NCBI RefSeq assembly: GCF_026745355.1
Contig: NC_079206.1
Location: forward strand, 29,668,020-29,732,019
Length of the DNA stretch: 64,000 nt
Reading direction: 5' to 3'
Source of the DNA: Beta vulgaris subsp. vulgaris
Lineage: Eukaryota > Streptophyta > Magnoliopsida > Caryophyllales > Amaranthaceae
Part shown: positions 46,201 to 54,253 of the stretch, piece by piece
Layout: each line of letters opens with the position of its first letter
How positions within the stretch are numbered: position 1 is the first letter of the stretch
Program-made: the position numbers and the translations under genes
The notes under the pieces: model-generated
Database searches by the model: none
What the model saw: the letters and a program-made list of their open reading frames with translations, nothing else
Told to the model about the DNA's origin: nothing

Positions 46201-47789
46201 TAAAATGACAACAGTTCCACTTTACAATATTTGCTGTGACTTTCCTGTTTGGATGAAAGAGAGACAAACAAATGCTTATATAGTGATATGCACCAGCATC
46301 ATCAACATCATTTCAAATCTACAAGATACTAGTAAACAGTTCAGTAAGCTACTAAAATAAGCACTCACAATGACAAAAGGTGGTTTTGAGCTATTAGACT
46401 CTGCCACAAAAAACCCAGAACTTTCCCACCAAGCATACCATCTGCACCAAAATTCACAGAAAAAGAAGTGAGGACAAGCAGCAAATGAATATTCTGCTGA
46501 ACCCTCGGGATATTGTTGCTTACGATTTCTCAACTGCAGCAGGAGAATATTGCTTTGCCATTGAACGTGAAAGCTGCTTCTTCTCACCAAGCGACGTCTC
46601 TGGATCTAAATAATCCTTTGGATCCTCATCCTTAGCGTCCTTCTTCAGATTCTTCCTTTCAGTCTTCTTAGAGGTGTTAGCTGCTTGTTGTGCCTAGTAA
46701 AATTGTATTCAAAATTAAATGAGATAGTGAGATAGATTTTCAAAACAGGAACATGCAAGGAATTATACCTAGTTCCTAAAAGTTGGCAATATATGTCAAA
46801 ATCTGCACCAAAATGATGCTTCTATTCTTCGTGGATCAAAGTAATATAAAAGTATATACCTGAACTTTTGCAGCTTCTGCTTTGAGTGCTGCCTTCTGTT
46901 TCTTCAATTCTTTTTCTTTCGCCTGGGACATGGAAGAATTTCTTGCTAATTACCATTTATGCCACAATGAAGGATCATAATTAAACCAAATTTTTAAGAC
47001 CAAAAAAGGGGGAAAACAAAGGCGGACAGAGATATTGGAGCGAATCCACAGCAGATATACAAACTCTCATGCCAGAATCATAAAAGAATGAAGAATAGAA
47101 TAGATGGTTATGAGAGGACATACTCAATCTGAAATACCATATTTACTTATTTTAGGTTTGCTCCAATATCAAATAATACATATCTGCAGGCATAAACTGG
47201 ATGCACCAGTATATCCAAATAACTCCGCACATCCAATTGAGATTGTTTAAAATTGAGTTTCTTAAAGCAGAATTGTTGAAAATGTTTCTTGGAAGCCATA
47301 TTGTGCCATCAAACACACACACCCCAAAACCCCGGACCAATACCCACTCATACATTACAAACCATTGAGGCGAATAACGATTTCCTTACTGTAGCAAAAC
47401 CAAATTAACTTAGGATTGAACTAATGATACAATTCTAATTTAACTACACTTAAACATATCTACCACAATGCAATAATTCATCTGTCAAGCAATGGAAAGA
47501 CAAAAACAATATCGAAAATTCGAGATAATTACTTAAAAAAAAAAAAAAAAAGTCGGCCACATAAGCAAAATGCAAGTATGACAAACCTTTTCTTCCTTTT
47601 TCTTCTTCCTCTCAAGCTCTTCCGCCGATAGAGGGACCTCCAAATTCTGTCAAGCATTTTTTTTAGCATACTAATGAAAAAATTGAATTCTTACTCAAAT
47701 ATTTAACGGTAAAGCACAACCATTTAAACCTTAAGTAAAACTAGTCCAAAACAGACCTTCAATTTTTTAGAATCATCGGAAATATCCAT
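22222..47789 (-). CDS. Valyl-tRNA synthetase (cytosolic form), 21 exons
   Basis: Class I aminoacyl-tRNA synthetase that joins valine to tRNA-Val and edits mischarged threonine. Exons (plus coordinates, read right to left): 47757-47789, 47587-47646, 46860-46922, 46524-46693, 46369-46441, 42925-42990, 42741-42824, 35171-35248, 34984-35067, 34815-34894, 32737-32794, 32367-32669, 32107-32277, 31163-31362, 30113-30515, 28121-28372, 27524-28024, 27249-27355, 25069-25168, 23290-23435, 22222-22408. All introns are GT-AG and the exons total 3,219 nt, giving 1,072 aa. Seen: HIGH at 145-148, editing-domain '[12 protein letters not shown]' near 327-338, '[12 protein letters not shown]' near 520, KMSKS at 656-660, and a C-terminal coiled coil. 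The start is the first in-frame ATG after a TGA two codons upstream. No frameshift or internal stop is found, so the gene looks functional despite 22 kb of transposon-laden introns. Confidence 0.97.
22539..22807. mobile_element. Stowaway (Tc1/mariner-type) MITE 1
   Basis: Terminal repeats CTCCCTCTGTTCCATAGTAG (left) and CTATTATGGGAAGGAGAG (right) are inverted copies, flanked by TA on both sides. CTCCCTC-type ends and TA duplication mark plant Stowaway MITEs. No coding capacity. Confidence 0.75.
22830..23034. mobile_element. Stowaway (Tc1/mariner-type) MITE 2
   Basis: Left end TTCCCTCTGTCCAGTTAAGA and right end TCTTAAAGGGACGCATGGAG are inverted repeats flanked by TA. It sits only 20 bp from MITE 1 but has different internal sequence. 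Confidence 0.75.
23932..24062. repeat. Imperfect direct repeats in ValRS intron 19
   Basis: 'tcctaggtcttgagtacaactaccacctccacaaga' recurs three times with small changes and variable spacing. Confidence 0.6.
24341..24494. repeat. 77-bp tandem duplication in ValRS intron 19
   Basis: Two consecutive copies of a unit that starts ttgatttagatggataatct (24341 and 24418) and ends gggaatagataaa, nearly identical, so the duplication is fairly young. Confidence 0.8.
25169..27248. other. ValRS intron 18
   Basis: A 2.1-kb intron. It contains a G-rich run (about 25530-25553) and a plus-strand stretch of about 26185-26650 with an uninterrupted 150-codon ORF. No terminal repeats could be assigned. Confidence 0.6.
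26197..26649 (+). other. Antisense intronic ORF, 150 codons, unidentified
   Basis: An open frame on the strand opposite ValRS, inside intron 18. The translation is Ser/Pro/His-rich at first ('[20 protein letters not shown]') and more ordinary later ('[19 protein letters not shown]'). I recognise no domain. It may be part of an unidentified inserted element: the sequence just before it (gtgcagtggtagcaagcatc) loosely resembles a tRNA-derived SINE head. No promoter or splice evidence supports expression. Confidence 0.25.
27524..28024 (-). other. ValRS exon 17, anticodon-binding domain
   Basis: Residues 727-893, the helical anticodon-binding region: '[20 protein letters not shown]', '[19 protein letters not shown]', '[18 protein letters not shown]'. 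At 501 nt it is the longest exon. Confidence 0.92.
28121..28372 (-). other. ValRS exon 16 with KMSKS loop
   Basis: Residues 643-726. '[20 protein letters not shown]' holds the class I K656-M-S-K-S660 loop that stabilises the aminoacyl-adenylate transition state. It ends 'FALVSYTAQ', joining exon 17's 'SDKINLD'. Confidence 0.95.
28373..30112. other. ValRS intron 15 with L1-like insertion
   Basis: A 1.7-kb intron. It holds the element at 29295-29893. The stretch about 28660-28930 (ending in 'ctctcgaaagcttgaatatc... ttattaatcaatcgaag') resembles the end of a gypsy LTR in layout but lacks recognisable borders. Confidence 0.65.
29295..29893 (+). mobile_element. Short L1-type retroposon with 16-bp target duplication
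   Basis: Flanked by AAGGATAGATGCAGTA (29279-29294) and AAGGATAGATGGAGTA (29894-29909), which match at 15 of 16 bases. The 5' end has the AAAACCCTAGCC-type leader common in plant L1 elements. The 3' end 'caattaatgaaatttctctttt' is followed by a poly(A) tail. At 599 bp it has no reverse transcriptase, so it was mobilised in trans or is internally deleted. A 136-codon ORF (29461-29871) spans most of it but has no recognisable domain. Confidence 0.75.
30113..30515 (-). other. ValRS exon 15, second half of the catalytic core
   Basis: Residues 508-642 include '[19 protein letters not shown]', '[20 protein letters not shown]' and '[16 protein letters not shown]', all strongly typical of ValRS. It is the longest exon after exon 17. 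Confidence 0.9.
30516..31162. other. ValRS intron 14
   Basis: A 647-bp intron with an A-run at about 31011-31027 and a tga/tca triplet patch at about 30625-30670. No mobile element recognised. Confidence 0.7.
31363..32106. other. ValRS intron 13
   Basis: A 744-bp AT-rich intron. Nothing recognisable beyond splice sites. Confidence 0.7.
32107..32669 (-). other. ValRS editing (CP1) domain exons 12-13
   Basis: Residues 284-441. '[18 protein letters not shown]' and '[17 protein letters not shown]' are hallmark strands of the CP1 hydrolytic site that clears Thr-tRNA-Val. The splice between exons 12 and 13 falls exactly between GTGAVK and ITPAHD. Exon 14 continues with '[17 protein letters not shown]', the return to the catalytic core. 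Confidence 0.9.
32795..34814. other. ValRS intron 10 with hAT-like element
   Basis: A 2.0-kb intron, of which 887 bp is the element at 33745-34631. The remainder is AT-rich without recognised features. Confidence 0.75.
33745..34631. mobile_element. hAT-like nonautonomous element in ValRS intron 10
   Basis: Ends CTATGTTACTCCGACAC (left) and GTGTCAGAGTAACATAG (right) are inverted repeats with one mismatch. CTTGAAC precedes (33738-33744) and follows (34632-34638), a 7-bp visible duplication that could be 8 bp with one changed base, as in hAT elements. The interior has subterminal GTGTCG/CGACAC motifs clustered at both ends. No transposase ORF. Confidence 0.75.
36156..36163 (+). promoter_or_regulatory. 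TATA box of gypsy 5' LTR
   Basis: TATAAATA in 'tttttgTATAAATAccc', repeated in the 3' LTR at about 41713. It points antisense to ValRS. Confidence 0.55.
36779..37930 (+). pseudogene. Gypsy gag and protease remnants
   Basis: The gag part has '[17 protein letters not shown]' and '[20 protein letters not shown]' (36779-37152), then '[20 protein letters not shown]' (37107-37394). A zinc knuckle reads C-F-R-C then a stop, then GHRC (about 37560-37605). The protease site reads '[11 protein letters not shown]' (about 37830-37865), with Pro in place of the usual Ser after the catalytic Asp. Frameshifts separate the blocks. Confidence 0.85.
38186..38270. repeat. Short tandem duplication in gypsy
   Basis: 'gcaagrgtwtatggttgarttcaaccagctgca' occurs twice in tandem (period about 42 bp). 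Confidence 0.65.
38322..39600 (+). pseudogene. Gypsy reverse transcriptase and RNase H remnants
   Basis: RT fragments include '[15 protein letters not shown]' around 38527-38572, '[14 protein letters not shown]', '[20 protein letters not shown]' (about 38710-38772) and the catalytic '[13 protein letters not shown]' (about 38835-38870). RNase H starts with '[17 protein letters not shown]' (about 39255-39308). At least five frame breaks or stops are visible. Confidence 0.88.
40489..40592. repeat. 26-bp tandem repeat, four copies, in gypsy integrase
   Basis: The unit ctatcttggatgacttaaag+tttgcg is repeated four times almost perfectly. 26 bp is not a multiple of three, so the expansion itself breaks the reading frame. 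Confidence 0.9.
40732..41141 (-). mobile_element. 410-bp solo LTR nested in the gypsy element
   Basis: TGTTATAACGG ... CATCTTTTACA, flanked by a perfect GATAT duplication (40727-40731, 41142-41146). Removing it restores the gypsy '[10 protein letters not shown]' reading. A TATAAATA box on the minus strand (plus 40922-40929) gives the orientation. The part beyond it (40966-41110) is unusually GC-rich with repeated cgcgcccgc/cccgcggg motifs. It is the third nesting level in ValRS. Confidence 0.88.
42925..42990 (-). other. ValRS exon 6 with HIGH signature
   Basis: Encodes [20 protein letters not shown]... with the ATP-binding class I signature H145-I-G-H148. The preceding exon ends 'KPPFVI', so the junction reads PFVI|VLPPPN, as is usual for the family. 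Confidence 0.95.
42991..46368. other. ValRS intron 5
   Basis: A 3.4-kb intron with a C-run at about 43174-43187. A Stowaway-like end 'ctactctctctgtcccacaa' lies at about 45344-45365 without a clear partner. A stretch about 43860-43990 ('ataatgctcggactctgata... gagtgtccgaac') resembles a decayed relative of the 33745 element. The remainder is AT-rich and unassigned. Confidence 0.55.
46369..47789 (-). other. ValRS N-terminal charged extension (exons 1-5)
   Basis: Residues 1-133. After [11 protein letters not shown] comes a strongly charged Lys/Glu helix ('[19 protein letters not shown]'), the appended domain of eukaryotic ValRS associated with tRNA or elongation-factor contacts. It is followed by '[16 protein letters not shown]' and '[15 protein letters not shown]', the start of the catalytic core. 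No mitochondrial or plastid presequence is encoded: there is no Arg/Ser-rich, acid-free N-terminus. Confidence 0.85.
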
Positions 47790-47998
47790 ACTTCAATACG
47801 AAATTGAACTTTTTAGAGAGAAAACTGGACTGGAGAGATGGAATTTTCCTTGTAATGGTGCAATTTCAACGGATTCGAATGTCGAGGATTAGGGTTAGAA
47901 ACTTCTTCTTTTCTATGTTTTTTTATTTTTTATTTTATCTTTTTCCATTTTCATTTATTTTTCATTTTCCGTGTCTATTGATACTTTTATTTATTTCC
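47790..47998 (-). promoter_or_regulatory. ValRS 5' leader and promoter-proximal region
   Basis: About 210 bp separate the ValRS ATG from the break of copia C. In ValRS sense it is A-rich upstream (AAATAAATAAAAG, AAAATAAAAAATAAAAAAAC), then holds AACCCTAA and a pyrimidine-rich leader. An in-frame TGA lies two codons before the ATG. No upstream ATG that would add an N-terminal extension is visible. Confidence 0.6.
47889..47896 (-). promoter_or_regulatory. Telo-box AACCCTAA upstream of ValRS
   Basis: ttagggtt on the plus strand is AACCCTAA in ValRS sense, about 100 bp before the ATG. Telo-boxes near the transcription start are a known feature of plant genes of the translation apparatus, so position and gene type agree. 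Confidence 0.55.
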
Positions 47999-49287
47999 AG
48001 TTGCAAAATTTGATGCTAGAAATGATGAGGTTGTTTTTATAGAATATGCTTTAAATAGTAAAGCATATAGAGTTTACAACAAAAGAACAATGTGGGTTGA
48101 GGAAAGTGTCCATATTATTTTTGATGAAACTAACTCCATGCAGGAACAATGTCATGAAAATGACTTTGAAATAGGATTGACTCGTTCTGAAGAGTCAGTG
48201 AACATTGATGAGGAACTAACACCTGCAGGTACTGACAAAAAGCATATTTATGAAAAAGAGATAATTGTTCCTGATCCTGTCAGTCAGGAGGAACAGGTAG
48301 AAGAAATTCATCCAGAAAATGAAACAACTGAAGATCCTCAAGCAGAAGGAGCAGAGACAAGGAGATTTGAACCAAGACCCTAGAAACACCTGAAATCCCA
48401 TCCCTTGGATTTAATCGTAAGTGATATTGAAAAGGGAACTCAGACGAGATCCCAACTTAAAAATTTCTGTGCTTTCCAAGTCTTTTTGTCCATGACAGAA
48501 CCTCGAGATCACAATGATGCCCTACTGGAGTTTGACTGGATCAATGCCATGCAAGAGGAACTGAATGAGTTCCAGAGGAACAAGGTCTGGCATCTTGAGA
48601 CCAAGCCTAAAAACCAAAAGGTAATTGGGCTGAAATGGGTCTTCAAAAAAAAACTGGATGAGCATGGAACAGTCATAAGGAACAAAGACAGACTCATAGC
48701 AAAAGGGTACAATCAACAAGAAGGCATTGACTTCGATGAAACTTTTGCTCCTGTAGCTAGAATAGAAGCAATAAGAATTTTGATTGCCTTTGCTGCATTC
48801 ATTGGTTTTAGCTAGAATAGAAGCAATAAGAAGACGTCTATGTGGAACAACCTCCTAGATTTGAAAACCCTGATCTTCCTAACCATGTCTATAAGCTAGA
48901 TAAAGCTCTTTATGGGCTGAAGCAAGCTCCTAGGTCATGGTATGAAAGACTCTCAAAAATTCTTACTCTCACATAAGTTTGTAAGAGGTAAAGTTGATAG
49001 AATCCTGTTCCTTCGATCTAAAGGAATAGACATTCTAGTAGTTCAGATTTATGTGAATGATATAATCTTTGGTGCCACTAACGAATCTCTTTGTAAGAAA
49101 AATGCTGAGTTAATGAGCAGTGAATTTGAAATGAGCATGATGGGAGAATTAAACTTCTTTCTCGACTTGCAAATCAAGCAAACTGAGAGAGGAACAATGA
49201 TCAATCAGCAAAAATATGTGAAGGAGTTATTGAAAAAATATGGGTTGGATCAAGCAAAAACCAACCATTTAGTATTGGTGCTACTTT
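47999..49287 (+). pseudogene. Copia C integrase tail and reverse transcriptase, broken
   Basis: After the integrase tail 'TMWVEESVHIIFDE' and an acidic linker come the RT segments. The one at 48405-48815 holds '[20 protein letters not shown]' and '[20 protein letters not shown]'. The YQMDVK...FLNG region is missing, replaced by a 24-bp duplicated filler (48809-48832). Next come '[20 protein letters not shown]' and 48942-49292 with 'YVNDIIFGATN', where the catalytic YVDD has become YVND. The frame is lost at 49287, where foreign DNA begins. Confidence 0.88.
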
Positions 49288-50123
49288 TTTAATGAATGTA
49301 ATATATTTTAATTTTTAGAAATAAATGTAATATATTTTAATGAACATATTACGTTAAATTTTTCCTACATAAATCTCAGTTTAATTTTTGTAAAAAAAAT
49401 ATTAAAAGACATACATATTAAAATATAAAAGATAAGTTTTTCTTCCTAGAATATAAACTTATATATATAGGGATATAAAAGATAAGTAAATAATTCCATT
49501 TAGTAAAAATAAAAATAAAACTATAAGTTAGAAAAAGACAAACAGTAAAAGAAACAACTTTAAAATAAATTGGACAGCTGTATTATACATGTACTACATC
49601 ACTCTTCTGACTTACAATTACTTTTGTTTCTTAATGTAATTGCATGAGCCAAGGAGAATACAACTGTCTCACGTGCTTCTTTAATAGGCTTTTAAGTCTT
49701 TAACCCTTCTCCTTCCCCTTCCCCTCCCCCACAGTAAAAAAAAAAAAAAAAGTAAACGCTGAACCAGAAAAGGTCGAGCAAGGCTGCCGGAGAAGATGAG
49801 ATGCGTGACTGCCGAGCATTTGTGGTGCTTGCCGGTGAAGAAGAGGGAGAGAAAAGGGTTGCGCAACTTAGAAGAGAATGAAAAAGGCAGATAATCGAAT
49901 TGGGGGAAATTATAGAAAACCCTAGATCTGAGTTTTACAAGGCTGGGTACGTCTTTCACAAGCCCCAACTGTACCCAAGACGTACCCAACTTTCGCCTCG
50001 CCGTACCCAAGAGCATCCAACGTACCCAGATTTTTGAGTTCGTTTTGGGGACGAATCCTAGCCGTACCCGTACCGTCCCCGTACCGGGTACGGGATTCGG
50101 CCCTCAAGAGGCGTACCCGTGCT
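49288..50123. mobile_element. Insertion with GTACCC-rich end inside copia C
   Basis: About 0.84 kb of noncopia DNA separates RT ('KTNH') from the next copia segment ('GLCARFQSNPKES', 50130 onward). The right part is packed with gtaccc/gggtac motifs (about 49945-50120). In minus sense it starts CTATGAAGCACGGGTACG, a form typical of nonautonomous hAT-like ends in plants. The left part (49288-49620) is AT-rich with no clear partner end. About 60 codons of copia between the flanks are missing, so a deletion accompanied the event. Confidence 0.5.
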
Positions 50124-50129
50124 TCATAG

Positions 50130-50745
50130 TTGGTTTATGTGCAAGATTCCAATCAAATCCTAAGGAATCTCATTTGACAGCAGTCAAAAGAATTCTTAGA
50201 TATTTGAAAGGAAGTGATGATCTTTGTTTATTCTATCCTCGAAGTGACATCTTTAATCTAGTTAGTTACTCTGACGCTGACTATGCTGGAGACTTGGTGA
50301 ATCGTAAAAGCACTTCAGGTATTGCCCAATTCCTAGGATCAAGCTTAGTTTCTTAGAGCTCAAAGAAGCAAAACACTGTTGCTCTTTCAACAGCTGAAGC
50401 TGAGTATGTGGCAGTTGCTGCATGCTGTTCTTAGGTATTATGGATCAAACAACAAGTACGTGATTTTGGCATAAAATTTAAGTGTGTTCCTATACTCTGT
50501 GATAATACTAGTGCCATATGCATTTTCAAGGATCCAGTTCATCACTCTAGGGTCAAGCATATTCACATTCGTCATCATTTCTTAAAAGACAATGTAGAAA
50601 AGGGATTAGTCAAAGTTGATTTTTGTCCAACTGAAAATCAAATAGCGGACATATTGACTAAACCTCTCTCTAGGGACAGGTTTGAAAAGATACGCCTGTG
50701 ACTAGGAATGATAAGAATTGTTTGAATGTACCAATGATGTTAATT
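50130..50745 (+). pseudogene. Copia C RNase H, broken
   Basis: Encodes 'AVKRILRYLKGSDDLCLFY', 'YSDADYAGDLVNRKSTSG', a stop, 'NTVALSTAEAEYVAVAACCS', a stop, 'CVPILCDNTSAICIF', 'HHSRVKHIHIRHHFLKDN' and 'QIADILTKPLSRDRFEKIRL'. The catalytic Asp and Glu positions are present, but two or three in-frame stops inactivate it. Confidence 0.88.
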
Positions 50746-50952
50746 CCCTAAGAATCGTTTCTTACTAAGTATGCCCTGCAACTTTCATGAATAAATTTCA
50801 CACACCTAGGGTCAAGTTTAAAGACTCACATTTGTCTTTGAATATTACCCTTATTGTCCTTGCACATAATTTGGTACGTAAGTAGTTTGTACAATGTGGA
50901 CAAATTTTATTATATGCAAGAGTAATTTTTCCTTTTTCTATTTTTTTCTTTT

Positions 50953-52000
50953 GGAAAAATTGTGAATAACCACCTGTCAGATACCCCTATTTCAAAATAA
51001 CCACCCCAATTTCATTTGCATTTAAATAACCACCTCTACTTAGCTTCACGTTTTTAAATACCCACCTTTTAACGGAAAAAGGTGACTCCGTTAACAGTGG
51101 GGCCTGTTGACACGCTTTTTATTAAATTTCCCGCCAATTTTCCTCGACTTTGACCTATTTATATATCTGTAACATTGACAAACCTAATCTAAACAAATTT
51201 GGCAAAGATTTACTTCAATTCCACTGTGATTCCTCTTGAAGCTCAAAATTCAGGTATGTTCTTTGCAATTTCTAGGGTTTTAATGTATATAGGGGAAATT
51301 AGGGCTTTTTCTTGTATTTTTATGAATTCTAAAAATTCTACCTTTAATAATCTTCTTCACAAAATCCCCACCAACTTGAAGCCTAATTTGATATTTCGAC
51401 ATTCTAGCAAGGGCAAAACTGAAATTAGGATTCTACCAATTTCATAAGGCAATCAACAGCAATTAAAAATCAATCAAAAACGAAAAAGCAATTGCTTAAC
51501 CAAGCTTCTAATTACTTAATTGAATACTTTATACATAGATTAGTATAGTATAAAGGTTAAAGTTTCAGTTTTTTACCTTGTTTAGGGCATATAATCAACT
51601 TCATTGACGAAACAATGCAGTAACACCAGCGTCACTCACACCTTCTTCTCATTGTAAAAAACTGAGTTGCAGTTTAGAGAGAGAAAGAATCTTGTCCAGA
51701 AAAATTGAATGAAGAATTTCAAATGGGGAGGGGAAGGTGAAATAATAATTGAAGTTTGAAGAAGAAAGAAGACAGAGGAAAGCGAGAATAGGAAGAAAAG
51801 TGAGAAATGCGTGGTCTGTTGGAGGGAAATTAGGTCAGTGAAAAAAAATGGGCCCACTGTTAACGGAGTCACCTTTTTCCGTTAAGAGGTGGGTATTTAA
51901 AAACGTGAAGCTAAGTAGAGGTGGTTATTTAAATGCAAATAAAATTAGGGTGGTTATTTTGAAACAGGGTATCTGACAGGTGGTTATTCACAATTTTTCC
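50953..52000. mobile_element. Mutator-like nonautonomous element with 9-bp duplication
   Basis: Long terminal inverted repeats of about 150 bp: GGAAAAATTGTGAATAACCA... (50953 onward) and the reverse complement ending at 52000, including matching 'ggtgactccgttaacagtgg' blocks. The flanking duplication TTTTCTTTT is perfect (50944-50952, 52001-52009). Long TIRs and a 9-bp duplication identify the Mutator superfamily. The interior (51108-51845) lacks transposase and holds promoter-like and gene-like DNA, with a short ORF at 51199-51447. Confidence 0.9.
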
Positions 52001-52319
52001 TTTTCTTTTTCCTCCAAAATTCTTTGATAATTTTTTTTCTATCTCTCCTGAATTCTGTACATAAATGCGTTAACATGTATAATGACCAAACTTGCAAGTT
52101 CGGTTAATCTGAGTTAAAAGGAGAAATTTCATTAAATTCTTCCCAAAACCCCATAAACCGTTTCACTGGACCTACCCTTTTATTTACTTTCACACGGTTT
52201 CATCATTGCTTTTGAACCCCAACCCATCACATCACTGACCCCTCACAACTCTCCACTTTCACATCAATTCATCTCTCTATCATCTCTCATCTTCAACCTC
52301 TCCCCAAAACCTTTTCACC

Positions 52320-53704
52320 ATGACTTCCCACAACAAAAATTCTGGTGATCAAGAAAACTTTCGAAGGAGAAAATACCATAACTTGAAGACATTAATTAGT
52401 GCTCAAGAATCATCAAAAACAAAAGAAGATTCAACTGGGTCAAAAGTCGAATCCTCTGCCCCTGTCTCTCTCTCTCCTAAACATGAAGACGGTGAAAATG
52501 GAGTGGAAAGTGAACAAGAAAAGGAAATTACTATTCCTACAAAGAGAGGTGAGAAAACAAAATCATCCCAATTTTTTGTGGGTTTTTGTATTGATGTTGC
52601 ATGGTGCAAAAAGTCCAAATGGATGGAACTGCTGAACATTTTAAAATTTCAAAAATGGTGGAAAGTTGTTAGTTTAGATGATGGATTATATAAAAAGAAA
52701 TGTGTGATTTTTGTTCCAGTTTTAATATCACTGAGGGAGTCTGTGTGAGTATCGTAAATGGAAGTGTTGTCACCAAACTGAGAAGAAGTTGGGGGGAGTG
52801 GTTTGAAGTTCCAATTGAGGGTTATAAAGAGTATCTTAAGGGTAGAGCAAAACTGAATATCAATGGAGTCTCTAATGACAAAGTTCTTGCTTTCTTTAAT
52901 GGAAATCCGAATGCATTGTCCCTAGATCAAAAAGAACTTTCCCCCTTCCATAAACTATTATTTCAATTTGTGTGGCGTTTTATCTTACCCCGCTCTTCAA
53001 AAAGAACCCAGGCTAGTTTAATGGATCTCTCCATTATGTATTGCCTTGCCAAGAACATCAAAATCAACCTCTCTTCGTTGATAATTTCTAATCTATCTCA
53101 TTGCATTTCTCATAATACAAAAGTTGGCTATGGAAACCTTCTCTCTACCATCTTCAAAAATTGCAAAGTAAAACTTCCTGCCAGTCCTTCCTTCTGTCTT
53201 GAACCTGAAAATTACCAGACCAAGGACACATTGTCAAGACTCAGTTTAAGGTTGGTTAATGGGAAGCTGGACTTTGAGAGGGAAGATACACCTGTTAAGG
53301 TGGAAGTGGGTGGTAAGAGGAAACTGGGTGAAGAGGGAGTTCTTGGTGGGTCTGTGAGGAAGAGTCAACGAATTGCTGGGTCCAAGTCTCTGAAGGAGAA
53401 GGATCAAGGTGAAGCTGTGTTTATTAACCTAGACTTAGATACAGTTCCTTCCACAACTGTTGATTTCCCTTTGCTATCTACCACCGGACTACACACAATG
53501 CTCCGAGAAATTCAAGACTCTCTGACTCTCCTGCACTCTAGGATCAATGTCATTGAGGCCACTGTCTCCACTCTGGATTCTCTACAGCAGCAACAATTGG
53601 TGGTCATTAAGCAAGCTGATACGGGGATCAGGAACAAAGTAGATGGTGTCGTCTCCAAAATTGATTTTGTGGTCACCACCCTCTTTAAGCGCCCCAAACC
53701 CTAA
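52320..53704 (+). pseudogene. Env-like extra ORF of copia C, one frameshift
   Basis: Two overlapping frames, 52320-52748 and 52700-53704, together cover one coding region of about 460 codons; the frame shift lies near 52705-52745. N-terminal part: charged and Ser-rich, then 'SSQFFVGFCIDVAWCKKS'. Middle: 'SPFHKLLFQFVWRFILPRSS' and 'MDLSIMYCLAKNIKINLSSL'. It is followed by a basic 'GGKRKLGEEGV...VRKSQRI' patch and a C-terminal heptad-like segment from 'LHTMLREIQDSLTLLHSRIN' to 'KRPKP' that suggests a coiled coil. It is the better-preserved relative of copia A's 12193-14118. No signal peptide or transmembrane segment is evident. Confidence 0.75.
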
Positions 53705-54253
53705 TCTCTTTTTAACTATGCATGATTGGACAAGTTTTTGTGGCTGTAATATTTGTTAAACAATCTCTTTTCTGCTTTCTCTTTATGTGTCCTTTTGAGA
53801 CACATGAAACACTTTAATCTCTACTATTTTCTCTTTACTCTTGTGCTCTGCATATTGATTATTACATGTTGTCCATATTGCTGCTTTCTACTTTTCGTAT
53901 TTTAATTTTTTGGTGTGCTTGAATGGGTAATATTATACGATACATGTTTGAGCTACTTGCTTGCTGGCTAGACTGTTGACTCTGTAGTGCTGCAGGTTCA
54001 TCCCTTAGTTTTGATAATGACAAAAGGGGAATAGATGTTATTGGTACAAGTCAAATTTTTTTTCCTGTAGTTCCTATGCATGTTTTCTCATTCCTGTTCC
54101 CAATCAATCCTGATCTTGTTCCCAGTCCTAGTTGAATCTAGTTACTTAGGTTGTGTGTTTTTTTTTCTTTTTTTTTTTTTTTTTGTTTTGCTAAAAACGA
54201 AAAAATTAATTTTTTTTTACCAATTATTTGCCATCATAAAAAAGGGGGAATAT

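Noticed and set aside
47985..48013. ttccag|ttgcaaaattt as a splice acceptor making a fused host-copia transcript
   Set aside because: The resemblance is probably accidental at the copia breakpoint. No upstream donor or coding exon on the plus strand supports it.
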